In this document: positions 53,574 to 61,987 of the stretch, in pieces
Layout: the number at the start of each line of letters is the position of its first letter
How positions within the stretch are numbered: the stretch's first letter is position 1
Assembly (NCBI RefSeq): GCF_003668635.1
Contig: NZ_RCWH01000004.1
Span: 248,001 to 312,000, forward strand
Direction of reading: 5' to 3'
From: Planomicrobium sp. Y74
GTDB lineage: Bacteria > Bacillota > Bacilli > Bacillales_A > Planococcaceae
Length of the DNA stretch: 64,000 bases
Notes under the pieces: generated by a model
What the model was told of the DNA's origin: nothing
What the model saw: the letters and a program-made list of their open reading frames with translations, nothing else
Database searches by the model: none
Made by a program: the position numbers and the translations under genes

Positions 53574-55313
53574 TCACGTTAATTGCTGTTCTGCAAATTC
53601 ACGGTAAAGATTATGGCAACCAGTCAATTCACTGTGTTTGCCCATACCGGTCACTCGTCCCTTTTCAATAAAGATAATTTTATCCGCGTCCACAATGGTT
53701 GAAAGCCGGTGGGCAATAACCAGTGTCGTACGCCCTTCCATCAATCGGCTCAATGCCTGCTGGACGATGCCTTCCGATTGGCTGTCGAGACTGGCTGTCG
53801 CTTCGTCCATCATCAGGATTTTCGGGTCGCGCAGAAATGCACGGGCAATTGCAATACGCTGTCTTTGTCCGCCCGATAATTTGACGCCGCGCTCACCGAC
53901 TTGCGTATCCAAGCCACCCGGAAACTCCTTGATGAAATCTTCCGCATACGCCATTCTTGCAACAGTCCATAATTGCTCATCCGGTATTGCCTCAGCGTCT
54001 GCCAAACCGTATGTCAGATTGGCGCGGATCGTCCCTCCCATCATAGCCGATTCCTGTGACACGTAACCGATCTGGTCACGCCATGAATTGATGGAAAGCT
54101 CCCGGATCGGCATGTCACCAATTAGAATTTCGCCTTTTTGCGGTTCATAGAAGCGCTCAAGCAAACCGAACACAGTGGTTTTTCCGCCGCCGCTCGGTCC
54201 GGCGAATGCAATCATTTCACCCGGCTGCGCTTCGAAGCTGACGTCCTGCAGCACCGGTTCACCCGTTTCATACGAAAACGTCACACCGGAAACTCGCAAT
54301 GCCTTGCCGGCAATATCCATTTCTTTGCCCTGCTGCCCATCTTCAAGTGGCAACTCCAGAATTCCGATAATCCGCTCCGTCGCCCCTTTCGCTTTTTGCA
54401 GTTCCGTGAAGAACATTGCAAAAGTGGTGACCGGCATGATGATCTGGAATAAATACAATAGAAACGCTACAAGGGAACCTGTCGACATCGTCCCTTCCGC
54501 TACCCGTATTCCGCCGTAGCCGATGATCGTTACAATCACCGCCATCATTACGACATACATAAGCGGCGCAATGATCGCATAGATTTTCGCTTCTCTCATG
54601 CCTGTTCTAAAAAGCTGCTGAATGCCATTCAGGCCTTTGCGCTCTTCCACCATTTCAGCAGTGGAAGATTTCATCAAGCGGATTTCACTGATTGTCTGCT
54701 GGACATGGCCAGAAAATTCGGCGGTCTCATCCTGCAACGTACGAGAAATCTTTGCCATGCGCCGGCCAAGAGGAAACATGAACAATACAGTGACAGGCAC
54801 AGCAAGCAGCATGATCAAAGTCATTTTCCAGTCGAGAATCAGAAGAATCGTTACAGCACCCACAATGGAAACGATGCCTGTAATGAAGTTCGGGAAATGC
54901 TCTGTAATGAGGTTTCGTACAACACCCGTATCACTGACCACCCGGCTGACAGTTTCCCCACTCGAGTGCTGGTCAAAATAACCGACGCGCAACCGGATCA
55001 GGCGAATCCACATTTTATCGCGCAATCCGGCCACAATACGCTGCCCGACTTTGCTGAGCAGGTAAATGGAAATACCATTGATGATTGCCTGCAGGATAAA
55101 CGCAACGACGATGCCGATGATTAACGGCACACTCAATGACTCCACTGAAAAACCGTCCACCAGATTTCTGGTCAGCAGCGGCACGACCAATCCGACAAGT
55201 GTCGTGATCAAACTGGCCAGCAAGCCGAAAATCAAAGCCGCCTTAGGAATTTCCAATGATAAGATTAGCGAAACGAATGGTTTTAACCCGACTTTCTCCT
55301 GCTTGTTCTCCAT
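53574..55313 (-). CDS. bmrA: Multidrug ABC exporter, BmrA-like
   Basis: 579 aa half-transporter: six membrane helices (about 25-310) then ATPase with Walker A GPSGGGKTT, signature LSGGQRQR and Walker B ILMMDEATA. It is close to B. subtilis BmrA along its length (LLTRNLVDGFSVESLS, YFDQHSSGETVSRVVSDT, EFAEQQL end). It exports drugs as a homodimer. The TipAS regulator gene follows and a GNAT gene precedes by 26 nt. Confidence 0.92.
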   Translation of the reverse strand: MENKQEKVGLKPFVSLILSLEIPKAALIFGLLASLITTLVGLVVPLLTRNLVDGFSVESLSVPLIIGIVVAFILQAIINGISIYLLSKVGQRIVAGLRDKMWIRLIRLRVGYFDQHSSGETVSRVVSDTGVVRNLITEHFPNFITGIVSIVGAVTILLILDWKMTLIMLLAVPVTVLFMFPLGRRMAKISRTLQDETAEFSGHVQQTISEIRLMKSSTAEMVEERKGLNGIQQLFRTGMREAKIYAIIAPLMYVVMMAVIVTIIGYGGIRVAEGTMSTGSLVAFLLYLFQIIMPVTTFAMFFTELQKAKGATERIIGILELPLEDGQQGKEMDIAGKALRVSGVTFSYETGEPVLQDVSFEAQPGEMIAFAGPSGGGKTTVFGLLERFYEPQKGEILIGDMPIRELSINSWRDQIGYVSQESAMMGGTIRANLTYGLADAEAIPDEQLWTVARMAYAEDFIKEFPGGLDTQVGERGVKLSGGQRQRIAIARAFLRDPKILMMDEATASLDSQSEGIVQQALSRLMEGRTTLVIAHRLSTIVDADKIIFIEKGRVTGMGKHSELTGCHNLYREFAEQQLT

Positions 55314-55339
55314 AACTTCAAACTCCTGTCGTGATCAAT

Positions 55340-55906
55340 CTATTGCCATTTGGCGTAGATGCATGTATCCGTCAGCCTTTTTCCATCCACTGATAATTCG
55401 TCGTTATGTAAAACACCTTCCAGCACATACCCCAATTTTTCCGGGACGGCGCGGCTCTTGAGATTCTCTGCGTCACACAGGATTTCAAGGCGGTGGCAGC
55501 CGAAACTGTTCAGAGCCAGATCAGTCAAAATACTAACCGCTTCCAGCATATAGCCTTTGCCGCTATGTGCCGTATTGATCCAATAGCCGATTTCCATCTT
55601 CGGCATATCCCACTCAATATTATGAAACCCAGTCGATCCAATAAATTCATCTGTTTCTTTATCAAAAATCAAATAACGGAGATTCTCACGTTTCAAGAAA
55701 AGGATGTGCGCTTCCATCGTATTGATTTCAGTGTCAGTCGGAGAAGGATCTTCCAATACAAAACCGAGCCACGGCTTCAATTCATCCATGGAAGCTTTGA
55801 CGGCCGCATTAATCGCTTTTCCATCGCCCGGCTTTGGCATGCGCAGTTTCAGCCGTTCTGTAAATAATTCCTCCGGAACTTCAGGTATTTTAACGTTTTT
55901 CTCCAT
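55340..55906 (-). CDS. RimJ/RimL-type GNAT acetyltransferase
   Basis: 188 aa: ERLKLRMPKPGDGKAINAAV, IEWDMPKMEIGYWINTAHSGKGYMLEAVSIL with acetyl-CoA loop, and HRLEILCDAENLKSRAVPEKLGYVLEGVL. This is the Acetyltransf_3 pattern; substrate may be ribosomal protein, amino acid or drug. Start at 55906 after GGAGTAATT. Lies between an MFS and an ABC exporter gene on the same strand. Confidence 0.87.
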   Translation of the reverse strand: MEKNVKIPEVPEELFTERLKLRMPKPGDGKAINAAVKASMDELKPWLGFVLEDPSPTDTEINTMEAHILFLKRENLRYLIFDKETDEFIGSTGFHNIEWDMPKMEIGYWINTAHSGKGYMLEAVSILTDLALNSFGCHRLEILCDAENLKSRAVPEKLGYVLEGVLHNDELSVDGKRLTDTCIYAKWQ

Positions 55907-55922
55907 AATTACTCCATCTCCC

Positions 55923-57137
55923 TTATTTAGCTGCGGTGATTTTACGATCTTTCGGCAATCCAAGACCGACTAATCCCAGAAGCGGAAGAAACGACACAAC
56001 CACCATCGTTTCATAAACACCGATTGAATCCATCAGGATGCCGATCACTACGCCGCCGATTGCACCCATGCCAAACGCCAGGCCAACCGTCAGCCCTGCC
56101 ATCGTCCCTATTTTGCTCGGCACCAATTCCTGTGCATAAACGACGGTCACTGAAAAGCTCAGCATAATGAAAAAACCGATCAGGCCAAGCAGCAGCAGAA
56201 CCGCGAACAGCGGCATATACGGCAGTATCAAAGCGAGTGGAATCGGCACAACGAGCGATAGCACGATGACATTTTTCCGCCCGATTTTATCTGCCAGCGG
56301 ACCGCCAAAGAATGTGCCCGCCGCACCCACACCAAGAAACAGGAATATATATAATTGGCCTTGCTGTATCGTTAGACCGTAAGCTTCCATGAGGTGGAAA
56401 ATATAGAAGCTTGTGATATTCGTGACATAAAACGAACGCGCAAAAATAATGATCAGCAATAAAGTCAAAGCGACCCCGACCTGTTTACGGGTCATTTCCG
56501 GCAACGACGATAAAAGCACTTTCTTTACTTTCTGCAGCTTTTCCTGTTCCAGCTGCTCTTTGTACCAGCGCGAAATTTTTGACAGGATAAAAATGCCGAG
56601 CGCCGCAACGAATAAAAACAATGCTGCTCCCGTTTGGCCAAGCGGCACGAGTATAAACGCACTGATCAACGGTGCCAGCGCCTGCCCGGAATTGCCGCCG
56701 ACCTGATAGATGGACTGTGACAATCCTCTTTTCGATCCCGCAGCCATATAGGAAACGCGTGAGCCTTCAGGATGAAATACCGCGGAACCAAAACCGAGAA
56801 ACATCACCGATACAAGGATCATCCAATATTCCGGAGCAAAAGCGAGCCCTGCAATACCCAGAAAAGAGCTCGTCATCCCAATCGGCAAAGCATAGGGCAT
56901 CGGTTTTTTATCACTGATATAACCGACTACCGGCTGCAGGACAGACGCTACTATATTTAAAGCAAAGGCGATTAAGCCAAGTTGTGTGAAGGTCAGTCCC
57001 ATGTCTTCTTCCAATATCGGAAACATTGCGGGAATGACCGCTTGCAGGGAATCGTTCAGCAAGTGGCATGCACCGATTGCGAACATAACCGGATAAACCG
57101 GGTTCCCTGACATAGATGTCTTTATTGCGTTCGCCAT
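55923..57137 (-). CDS. Fosmidomycin-resistance-type MFS transporter
   Basis: 404 aa, 12 membrane helices. HLLNDSLQAVIPAMFPILEEDMGLTFTQLGLI and GFGSAVFHPEGSRVSYMAAG are the Fsr-family marks. It probably exports drugs or an endogenous compound. First of four same-strand genes (MFS, GNAT, bmrA, tipAS) with 16-62 nt gaps, suggestive of a drug-response cluster. Confidence 0.88.
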   Translation of the reverse strand: MANAIKTSMSGNPVYPVMFAIGACHLLNDSLQAVIPAMFPILEEDMGLTFTQLGLIAFALNIVASVLQPVVGYISDKKPMPYALPIGMTSSFLGIAGLAFAPEYWMILVSVMFLGFGSAVFHPEGSRVSYMAAGSKRGLSQSIYQVGGNSGQALAPLISAFILVPLGQTGAALFLFVAALGIFILSKISRWYKEQLEQEKLQKVKKVLLSSLPEMTRKQVGVALTLLLIIIFARSFYVTNITSFYIFHLMEAYGLTIQQGQLYIFLFLGVGAAGTFFGGPLADKIGRKNVIVLSLVVPIPLALILPYMPLFAVLLLLGLIGFFIMLSFSVTVVYAQELVPSKIGTMAGLTVGLAFGMGAIGGVVIGILMDSIGVYETMVVVSFLPLLGLVGLGLPKDRKITAAK

Positions 57138-57236
57138 TACAGGTCCTCCAGTGAATTATTCTTATGTATTAATCAATTCAGCCCGACTGCCATGCAGCGG
57201 CTGATTTTTCTATTATAAAACAGTTTGGATGCAAAA

Positions 57237-57268
57237 AGACACCTGGGGACTCATTCCCCAGGTGTCTC
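57237..57268 (-). terminator. Intrinsic terminator of the DUF3817 gene
   Basis: AGACACCTGGGGA/TCCCCAGGTGTCT stem, overlapping the gene end; T-tract on the minus strand. Confidence 0.85.
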
Positions 57269-57569
57269 ATGCTGCTTTCAATTGCTTCCAGTTTTCAAGC
57301 CTTTTATCCAATATGAAATTGCCGAACGGAATAAAGGCCACAGCAAGAGCTCCGACGGTAAACCGGAACGGCCATCTCACTGCAAAAGTGGCATAGACGA
57401 TCATTAATACGTAAACGGTGAACAGCCCGCCGTGAAGAGCTCCGACGACACTGACCACTTCCGGCATGCCGAAAAAGTATTTAAGCGGCATAGCGACAAA
57501 CAATAGCAGCAGCAAAGAGCCGCCTTCCACTAATCCCATAAAACGAAATTGATTCAACGCATTTTTCAA
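57267..57569 (-). CDS. DUF3817 membrane protein
   Basis: 100 aa with three membrane helices; RFMGLVEGGSLLLLLFVAMPLKYFFG and VGALHGGLFTVYVLM are the DUF3817 pattern (YdzA-like). Function unknown. GGAGTAGAAG lies upstream of the ATG. Confidence 0.83.
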   Translation of the reverse strand: MKNALNQFRFMGLVEGGSLLLLLFVAMPLKYFFGMPEVVSVVGALHGGLFTVYVLMIVYATFAVRWPFRFTVGALAVAFIPFGNFILDKRLENWKQLKAA

Positions 57570-57731
57570 GGTCTTCTACTCCTTAATCATTCTACCCATC
57601 ATTATAGAAGAGGAGCTTCCATCACTACAAGCGGACGGTGCGGAAAACCGAAGAAAAAACAACAGCCCCTCCAAACTTCCGTCACATGTTGCCTGCCGTT
57701 GCGGCAGAGTTCCAGCATTTAGCGGAATGCT
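57570..57731. other. Short intergenic stretch with hairpin
   Basis: A TGCCTGCCGTTGCGGCA hairpin near 57698-57712 lies downstream of the methyltransferase gene; no clear T-tract and no gene. Confidence 0.35.
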
Positions 57732-58925
57732 TTACCCAAGTTTCACAAATAGGACTTTTAAATAATTGCCTTCTTTGAATTTCGGATCGACCCGGAAATC
57801 CGGCGGCAAGGAATGCTCTTCCACAATGGTGTACTTTCTTCCCAAATCCTTGAATGCCCGATCAATAAAGCCTTTGAACTTTTTCATCCCGAAAGAGGCG
57901 CTGTTTGTCGAAGCGACGATGATTCCCTTGTCTTCTGTAATCGCAATCGCTTCTTTCATGAGATTCGTATAGTCTTTCGATGTACTGAATGTATATTTCT
58001 TGGAACGCGCAAAACTCGGTGGATCCAAAATCACGATATCGAATTTTAATTCCTTGCGCTTGGCATATTTGAAGTAGTTGAAAACATCCATAACCAGGAT
58101 ATCCTGGTGTTCGTAGTCGATGCCGTTGACGCTGAATTGCTCGATGGTCTTAGCGGAACTTCTTTTAGCTAAATCGACACTGGTCGTTTTATCTGCTCCT
58201 CCGAGAGCAGCGGCGACAGAGAATGCGCCTGTATAGGAAAACGTATTCAATACGGTTTTGCCTTCTGCATATCTTTCCTTGATCGCTTTGCGGACTTCCC
58301 GCTGATCCAGGAAAATGCCGGTCATCGCTCCATCATTCATGTAAACGGCGTAATTGACTCCATTCTCTTTGACGATCAGCGGAAATTCTCCGCGCTCGCC
58401 CGCGACAAAATCATCATCTTCGATGTATTGCCCTTTTGTATCAAAGCGTTTTTTCTCATATATCCCTTTGAATTCCGCCACATTTTTCAGCGCCGCCACA
58501 AACTCTTCTTTAAATGAATAAACCCCTTCGCTGTACCAGCTCACTAGAAAATAACCATCGTAATAATCGATGATTACGCCGCCGAATCCGTCGCCTTCCC
58601 CGTTGAAAAGCCTGAACGCGGTAGTTTCCGGATTATTGAACATTTCACGGCGGCGGCGCAGAGCTTCGATAAGCTTGCGCTCGATGAACGCCTGGTCGAT
58701 GTTTTCGGCTTCATTGCGGGTCAGCACCCATCCGACACCTTTGTTTTGATTGCCATAATAGGCTTTTGCCACAAAGCGCCCTTTGCTGTCTGTCAGATTA
58801 AGTATCGCACCTTCTTCTTTTAACTGGTCGACGTTTTCAAGCGAATCTTTAGTAATCAGCGGGGAGCCCCCGGCAATTTCCGCTTTAGATTTTTCTTTCA
58901 ATTTTATTGTGATTTCTTGTTTCAT
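57732..58925 (-). CDS. Class I rRNA large-subunit methyltransferase (RlmI-like, YwbD)
   Basis: 397 aa: N-terminal PUA-like domain (about 1-70), EEHD-like middle, then Rossmann SAM domain with VLNTFSYTGAFSVAAALGGA and the catalytic LDPPSFARSKK. Similar to B. subtilis YwbD, recently assigned as a 23S rRNA methyltransferase (RlmQ). Start at 58925 (ATG) after AGGATGAG; a TTG immediately precedes it. Confidence 0.88.
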   Translation of the reverse strand: MKQEITIKLKEKSKAEIAGGSPLITKDSLENVDQLKEEGAILNLTDSKGRFVAKAYYGNQNKGVGWVLTRNEAENIDQAFIERKLIEALRRRREMFNNPETTAFRLFNGEGDGFGGVIIDYYDGYFLVSWYSEGVYSFKEEFVAALKNVAEFKGIYEKKRFDTKGQYIEDDDFVAGERGEFPLIVKENGVNYAVYMNDGAMTGIFLDQREVRKAIKERYAEGKTVLNTFSYTGAFSVAAALGGADKTTSVDLAKRSSAKTIEQFSVNGIDYEHQDILVMDVFNYFKYAKRKELKFDIVILDPPSFARSKKYTFSTSKDYTNLMKEAIAITEDKGIIVASTNSASFGMKKFKGFIDRAFKDLGRKYTIVEEHSLPPDFRVDPKFKEGNYLKVLFVKLG

Positions 58926-59033
58926 CAAGTCTCATCCTATCTGTATTTTGCCCATTTATCTTATAATAAGTGTATAACAAAGCCTCTCTCAATACACTTA
59001 TTTCATTGGAATAACAGCTGAGGAGGAGTAACC

Positions 59034-59243
59034 ATGAAGAAAAAGATCCACACCTATAACATTCTTCTGTCGAACGGGGAATGGCTGGAGAATATTCGGT
59101 TTGAGGGTCCGCTCGAATACCATTTCTCCGGCGTCATGGTCAGCTTGCTTCCTGTCCAGGATGCTTCCGGCAAAACGATTGTGCTGAATATGTACCATAT
59201 CGTCAAAGCCGAGCTCCTGACTGTCGAAGAAATAGGACCTTGA
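59034..59243 (+). CDS. Small protein, unknown
   Basis: 69 aa, beta-rich: MKKKIHTYNILLSNGEWLENI and VMVSLLPVQDASGKTIVLNMYHIVKAELL. Strong GAGGAGG before the ATG supports it. Family not recognised. Repeat A copy 5 begins 5 nt after its stop codon. Confidence 0.7.
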   Translation: MKKKIHTYNILLSNGEWLENIRFEGPLEYHFSGVMVSLLPVQDASGKTIVLNMYHIVKAELLTVEEIGP

Positions 59244-59248
59244 CCTAC

Positions 59249-59439
59249 AGAAAAGCGTAAGCGCCCGTTAAGCTCTGGAAGGCAAGAGATGGACCAAATG
59301 GAATTTGGGACATCTCTTTGCGACGAAGCTAGCGCAGCGATCCAGGAGCAATAAGGGGTAGCCAGCCCAACGAAGCGGCCTTGGCCGCGCAGTTGGGCTG
59401 GCTTATGACCCGAAGAGCTGGGCCGCTGGAGTCTAGACA
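59249..59439 (+). repeat. Structured repeat A, copy 5, with nested element D
   Basis: Begins AGAAAAGCG and ends GTCTAGACA. The D hairpin AGAGATG-GA-CCAAAT/ATTTGG-GA-CATCTCT (59285-59317) and D core (59315-59350) sit in the left half. The right half carries the helix AGCCCAAC/GTTGGGCT around GCGGC/GCCGC. In the sense of the upstream gene and followed by a terminator. Confidence 0.9.
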
Positions 59440-59441
59440 AA

Positions 59442-59481
59442 TAAGAAAAGGCGTTTTGCATCACTGCAAAACGCCTTTTCT
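59442..59481. terminator. Bidirectional intrinsic terminator
   Basis: AGAAAAGGCGTTTTGCA/TGCAAAACGCCTTTTCT perfect 17-bp stem. Confidence 0.92.
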
Positions 59482-59837
59482 TAACTTTGTATCCACTTCC
59501 ATGCATCATCTAATTGACTTGGTGGAAAATGTTCGGTTTTCACTCCCGGAACCAATTTGTGCATACTCTCTGCTATTTCAACCCATTCTTTTTCGCTGAC
59601 CAACGCGGCTTTTTGAATTTGTCCCATGTGTTTTGTCTGTACCTTGATTCTTTCCCACATTCCTGTCATCGTTGGCATGTCAACATCCTTTGCAATAATA
59701 AGAACATTGAATTTGCCGTCATCGCCAAATTTTTCTTTAATGGCATTTTCAAGCTTGTCTGCGTCTTCTTTAACCGGTTTCCCTGTAAATTCGAAGGCTA
59801 TCGTGTTGTCATCTTTACTTTGTACAAAAGATAACAT
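59481..59837 (-). CDS. SpoIIAA-like/STAS-type protein, copy 1
   Basis: 118 aa: MLSFVQSKDDNTIAFEFTGKPVKEDADKLENAIKEKFGDDGKFNVLIIAKDVDMPTM matches the SpoIIAA-like DUF3478 pattern, ending DDAWKWIQ. It may bind lipid or a partner protein; role unknown. Start at 59837 after AAAGGAGG. Paralogue of the next gene upstream (59872-60240). Confidence 0.8.
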   Translation of the reverse strand: MLSFVQSKDDNTIAFEFTGKPVKEDADKLENAIKEKFGDDGKFNVLIIAKDVDMPTMTGMWERIKVQTKHMGQIQKAALVSEKEWVEIAESMHKLVPGVKTEHFPPSQLDDAWKWIQS

Positions 59838-59871
59838 GCTTCTTCCTCCTTTATAATATTTGTTTATTTCC

Positions 59872-60240
59872 TCAATCGTTTCTTCCGGTCTTAATCCATT
59901 CCCACGCATCTTCCATTTGGGTGATTTCGAAGTGCTTTGTTTTGATGGAGGGCAGGTAGTCACTGGTTTCGACCAGTTTCTCGACTTTCTCATCGTCGCT
60001 GATTACTGCCAATTTATTGTATTGGCTCCAGCGTTTCACATCAATTTTCATTTCTTCGAGCAACGCTTTAAAAGAAGCGCCTTCAAAATGATAGAGAATC
60101 GCATAAAGGTTGAATTCCCCTTTTTCCGAAAACTTTTCCTGTATAACTTTATCGAGCTTCGTTAAATCATCTTCTGTTACATGGCCTTCGATTTCCACTG
60201 CAATCGTCTCCATGTCTTTACTCGGCACTAAAGTCAGCAT
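59872..60240 (-). CDS. SpoIIAA-like/STAS-type protein, copy 2
   Basis: 122 aa: MLTLVPSKDMETIAVEIEGHVTEDDLTKLDKVIQEKFSEKGEFNLYAIL, ending MEDAWEWIKTG. Same layout as copy 1 with clear divergence. AAGGAAGGGG precedes the ATG. Gap of 34 nt to copy 1, so an operon of tandem duplicates. Confidence 0.8.
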   Translation of the reverse strand: MLTLVPSKDMETIAVEIEGHVTEDDLTKLDKVIQEKFSEKGEFNLYAILYHFEGASFKALLEEMKIDVKRWSQYNKLAVISDDEKVEKLVETSDYLPSIKTKHFEITQMEDAWEWIKTGRND

Positions 60241-60341
60241 TTTTCCGCCCCTTCCTTAAAATTATCGTATTACTCTATTCCCTATTCTCAGACCGTCAAA
60301 CTGAAAGCTTAATGCTGTCTCCGCTGATTTCTGCCCATAAT

Positions 60342-60379
60342 AAAACTGTTTCGCAGCTTTTTAACTTCGAAACAGTTTT
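60342..60379 (-). terminator. Intrinsic terminator of brnQ
   Basis: AAAACTGTTTCG/CGAAACAGTTTT stem-loop with A/T flanks. Confidence 0.85.
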
Positions 60380-60396
60380 AAAATTTATCTTCAGTT

Positions 60397-61761
60397 TTAA
60401 TTTTCAGCTGAAGTTACATCTTCTCCGCTGGAGAAGCGAACGATGATTCCGGTTATGAGAATGGTTGCCAATGCTGGCAACAGCCACCCAAGACCTTCGC
60501 TGTACAGCGGTAGAATTATGTCATAAAAGTTTATGATGGACTGCAGCCATAGTGGATTTTCCAGGTTAACCGAAGCTGTCAGCGTCTTCATGCCATCGAC
60601 GATAGCGATGAAAAATGTCACGATAATTGCAGCAGCATAAACAAGGCGGCGGTGTTTAAAGAGTGGAGACAGAAAAGCGAGTATAATCAGCACGATTGCC
60701 AACGGATATAAAAACATCAACACTGGAATTGAAAAAGCGATGATATTTGCAAGGCCTGCATTTGTGACAATTAATGAAAAAATGGAAAAGATGACAACAT
60801 AGATTTTATAATTGATCATTGGCGTGAGTTTATTGAAAAAACCTGCATTCGCCACGATTAAACCCACAGCCGTCGTCAAACAGGCAAGCGTGATAATGAC
60901 TGCCAGCAATAATTGGCCGAACGTCCCGAAGTAATAGGCCGATGCACCGCTCAAGACCGGACCTCCTGTTTCAAGGAGACCCAACGTGCTTGTGCTCGTC
61001 GCGCCGAGATAGGCGATACCCGTGTAAACGACGGCCAATAAAACCGCTGCAATTACAGCACTCTTCAGTGTTGCTGCCAGAACGCCTTTTGCTGAGTTGA
61101 CCCCCAGTTTCCGCACTGCGGCGATGACGATAATACCAAAAACAAGTGATGCCAAAGCATCCATTGTGTTGTAACCTTCAAGGAACCCGGTCAGAAATGG
61201 GCTGTCTGTGTAATTATCCTGAGGTGCTCCAATCGTGCCCATTGGCATGAATAAAGCAGCTATCAGTAGTACAGCTAATGTCACCAAAATAGCTGGTGAC
61301 AGAAACTTCCCGATCTTATTGACAATTTCCAAAGGGTTTAATGACAACGACAAAGCAATAGCAAAAAAGATAATAGAGAATACGAGCAAGATGACCAATC
61401 CCGAACTGTCAGCTGTAAACGGTGCGATGCCGATTTCATAAGCTACCGCGGCTGTCCGCGGCAAAGCAAAAAAAGGGCCGATCGTTAAATACAGCAAAGA
61501 CGTGAAAATCAGACCGTACACCGGGTGCACTCTGCTTGAAAGATCACGCAAATCATTGCTCTTTGAAAATCCAAGAGCCAAAATTCCCAGCAAAGGCAAG
61601 CCTACGCCTGTAATCAGAAAGCCGGTGATGGCAATCGCCACTTCAGTTCCCGCATATTGTCCCAATTGTGCGGGAAAAATAAGATTGCCCGCACCAAAAA
61701 ATAAAGCAAACAGCATCATGCCGATTATAAGGTAAGATTTAAATTTCAGATTTGTATCCAT
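60397..61761 (-). CDS. brnQ: Branched-chain amino acid transporter (LIVCS family)
   Basis: 454 aa with about 12 membrane helices. MMLFALFFGAGNLIFPAQLGQYAG near the start is the BrnQ signature. Na+-coupled import of Leu, Ile and Val. ATG at 61761 after TCAGGAGG. A CodY-like box lies 120 nt upstream. Confidence 0.93.
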   Translation of the reverse strand: MDTNLKFKSYLIIGMMLFALFFGAGNLIFPAQLGQYAGTEVAIAITGFLITGVGLPLLGILALGFSKSNDLRDLSSRVHPVYGLIFTSLLYLTIGPFFALPRTAAVAYEIGIAPFTADSSGLVILLVFSIIFFAIALSLSLNPLEIVNKIGKFLSPAILVTLAVLLIAALFMPMGTIGAPQDNYTDSPFLTGFLEGYNTMDALASLVFGIIVIAAVRKLGVNSAKGVLAATLKSAVIAAVLLAVVYTGIAYLGATSTSTLGLLETGGPVLSGASAYYFGTFGQLLLAVIITLACLTTAVGLIVANAGFFNKLTPMINYKIYVVIFSIFSLIVTNAGLANIIAFSIPVLMFLYPLAIVLIILAFLSPLFKHRRLVYAAAIIVTFFIAIVDGMKTLTASVNLENPLWLQSIINFYDIILPLYSEGLGWLLPALATILITGIIVRFSSGEDVTSAEN

Positions 61762-61880
61762 CCTGGTTCCTCCTGAGGACGTAAGCATTTGGATTGAACC
61801 GCTCCAGAAATTCCATGATTCGATGCATTACATTAGCCATCTTACAATAATCAAAGCAAAAAGCAACAAAAGAAAGCGGT

Positions 61881-61895
61881 AATTTTCAAAAAATC
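61881..61895. promoter_or_regulatory. CodY-type box upstream of brnQ
   Basis: On the minus strand GATTTTTTGAAAATT matches the CodY consensus AATTTTCWGAAAATT at 13 of 15 positions. BrnQ is a typical CodY target, so leucine/isoleucine-rich conditions would repress it. Confidence 0.5.
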
Positions 61896-61948
61896 TGTCT
61901 TTTAATGCAGATAAGCTATGGGCGTTTTGAATAATATTCATTTCATGT

Positions 61949-61984
61949 AAAAAGCTGGAGAAACAAAAGCTTTTCCCCAGCTAT
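61949..61984 (-). terminator. Intrinsic terminator of the DUF2971 gene
   Basis: Minus-strand AGCTGGGGAAAAG...CTCCAGCTTTTT stem-loop. Confidence 0.8.
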
Positions 61985-61987
61985 TTT

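Noticed and set aside
61762-61987. T-box leader for brnQ
   Set aside because: No T-box sequence or specifier stem; only a CodY-like box.
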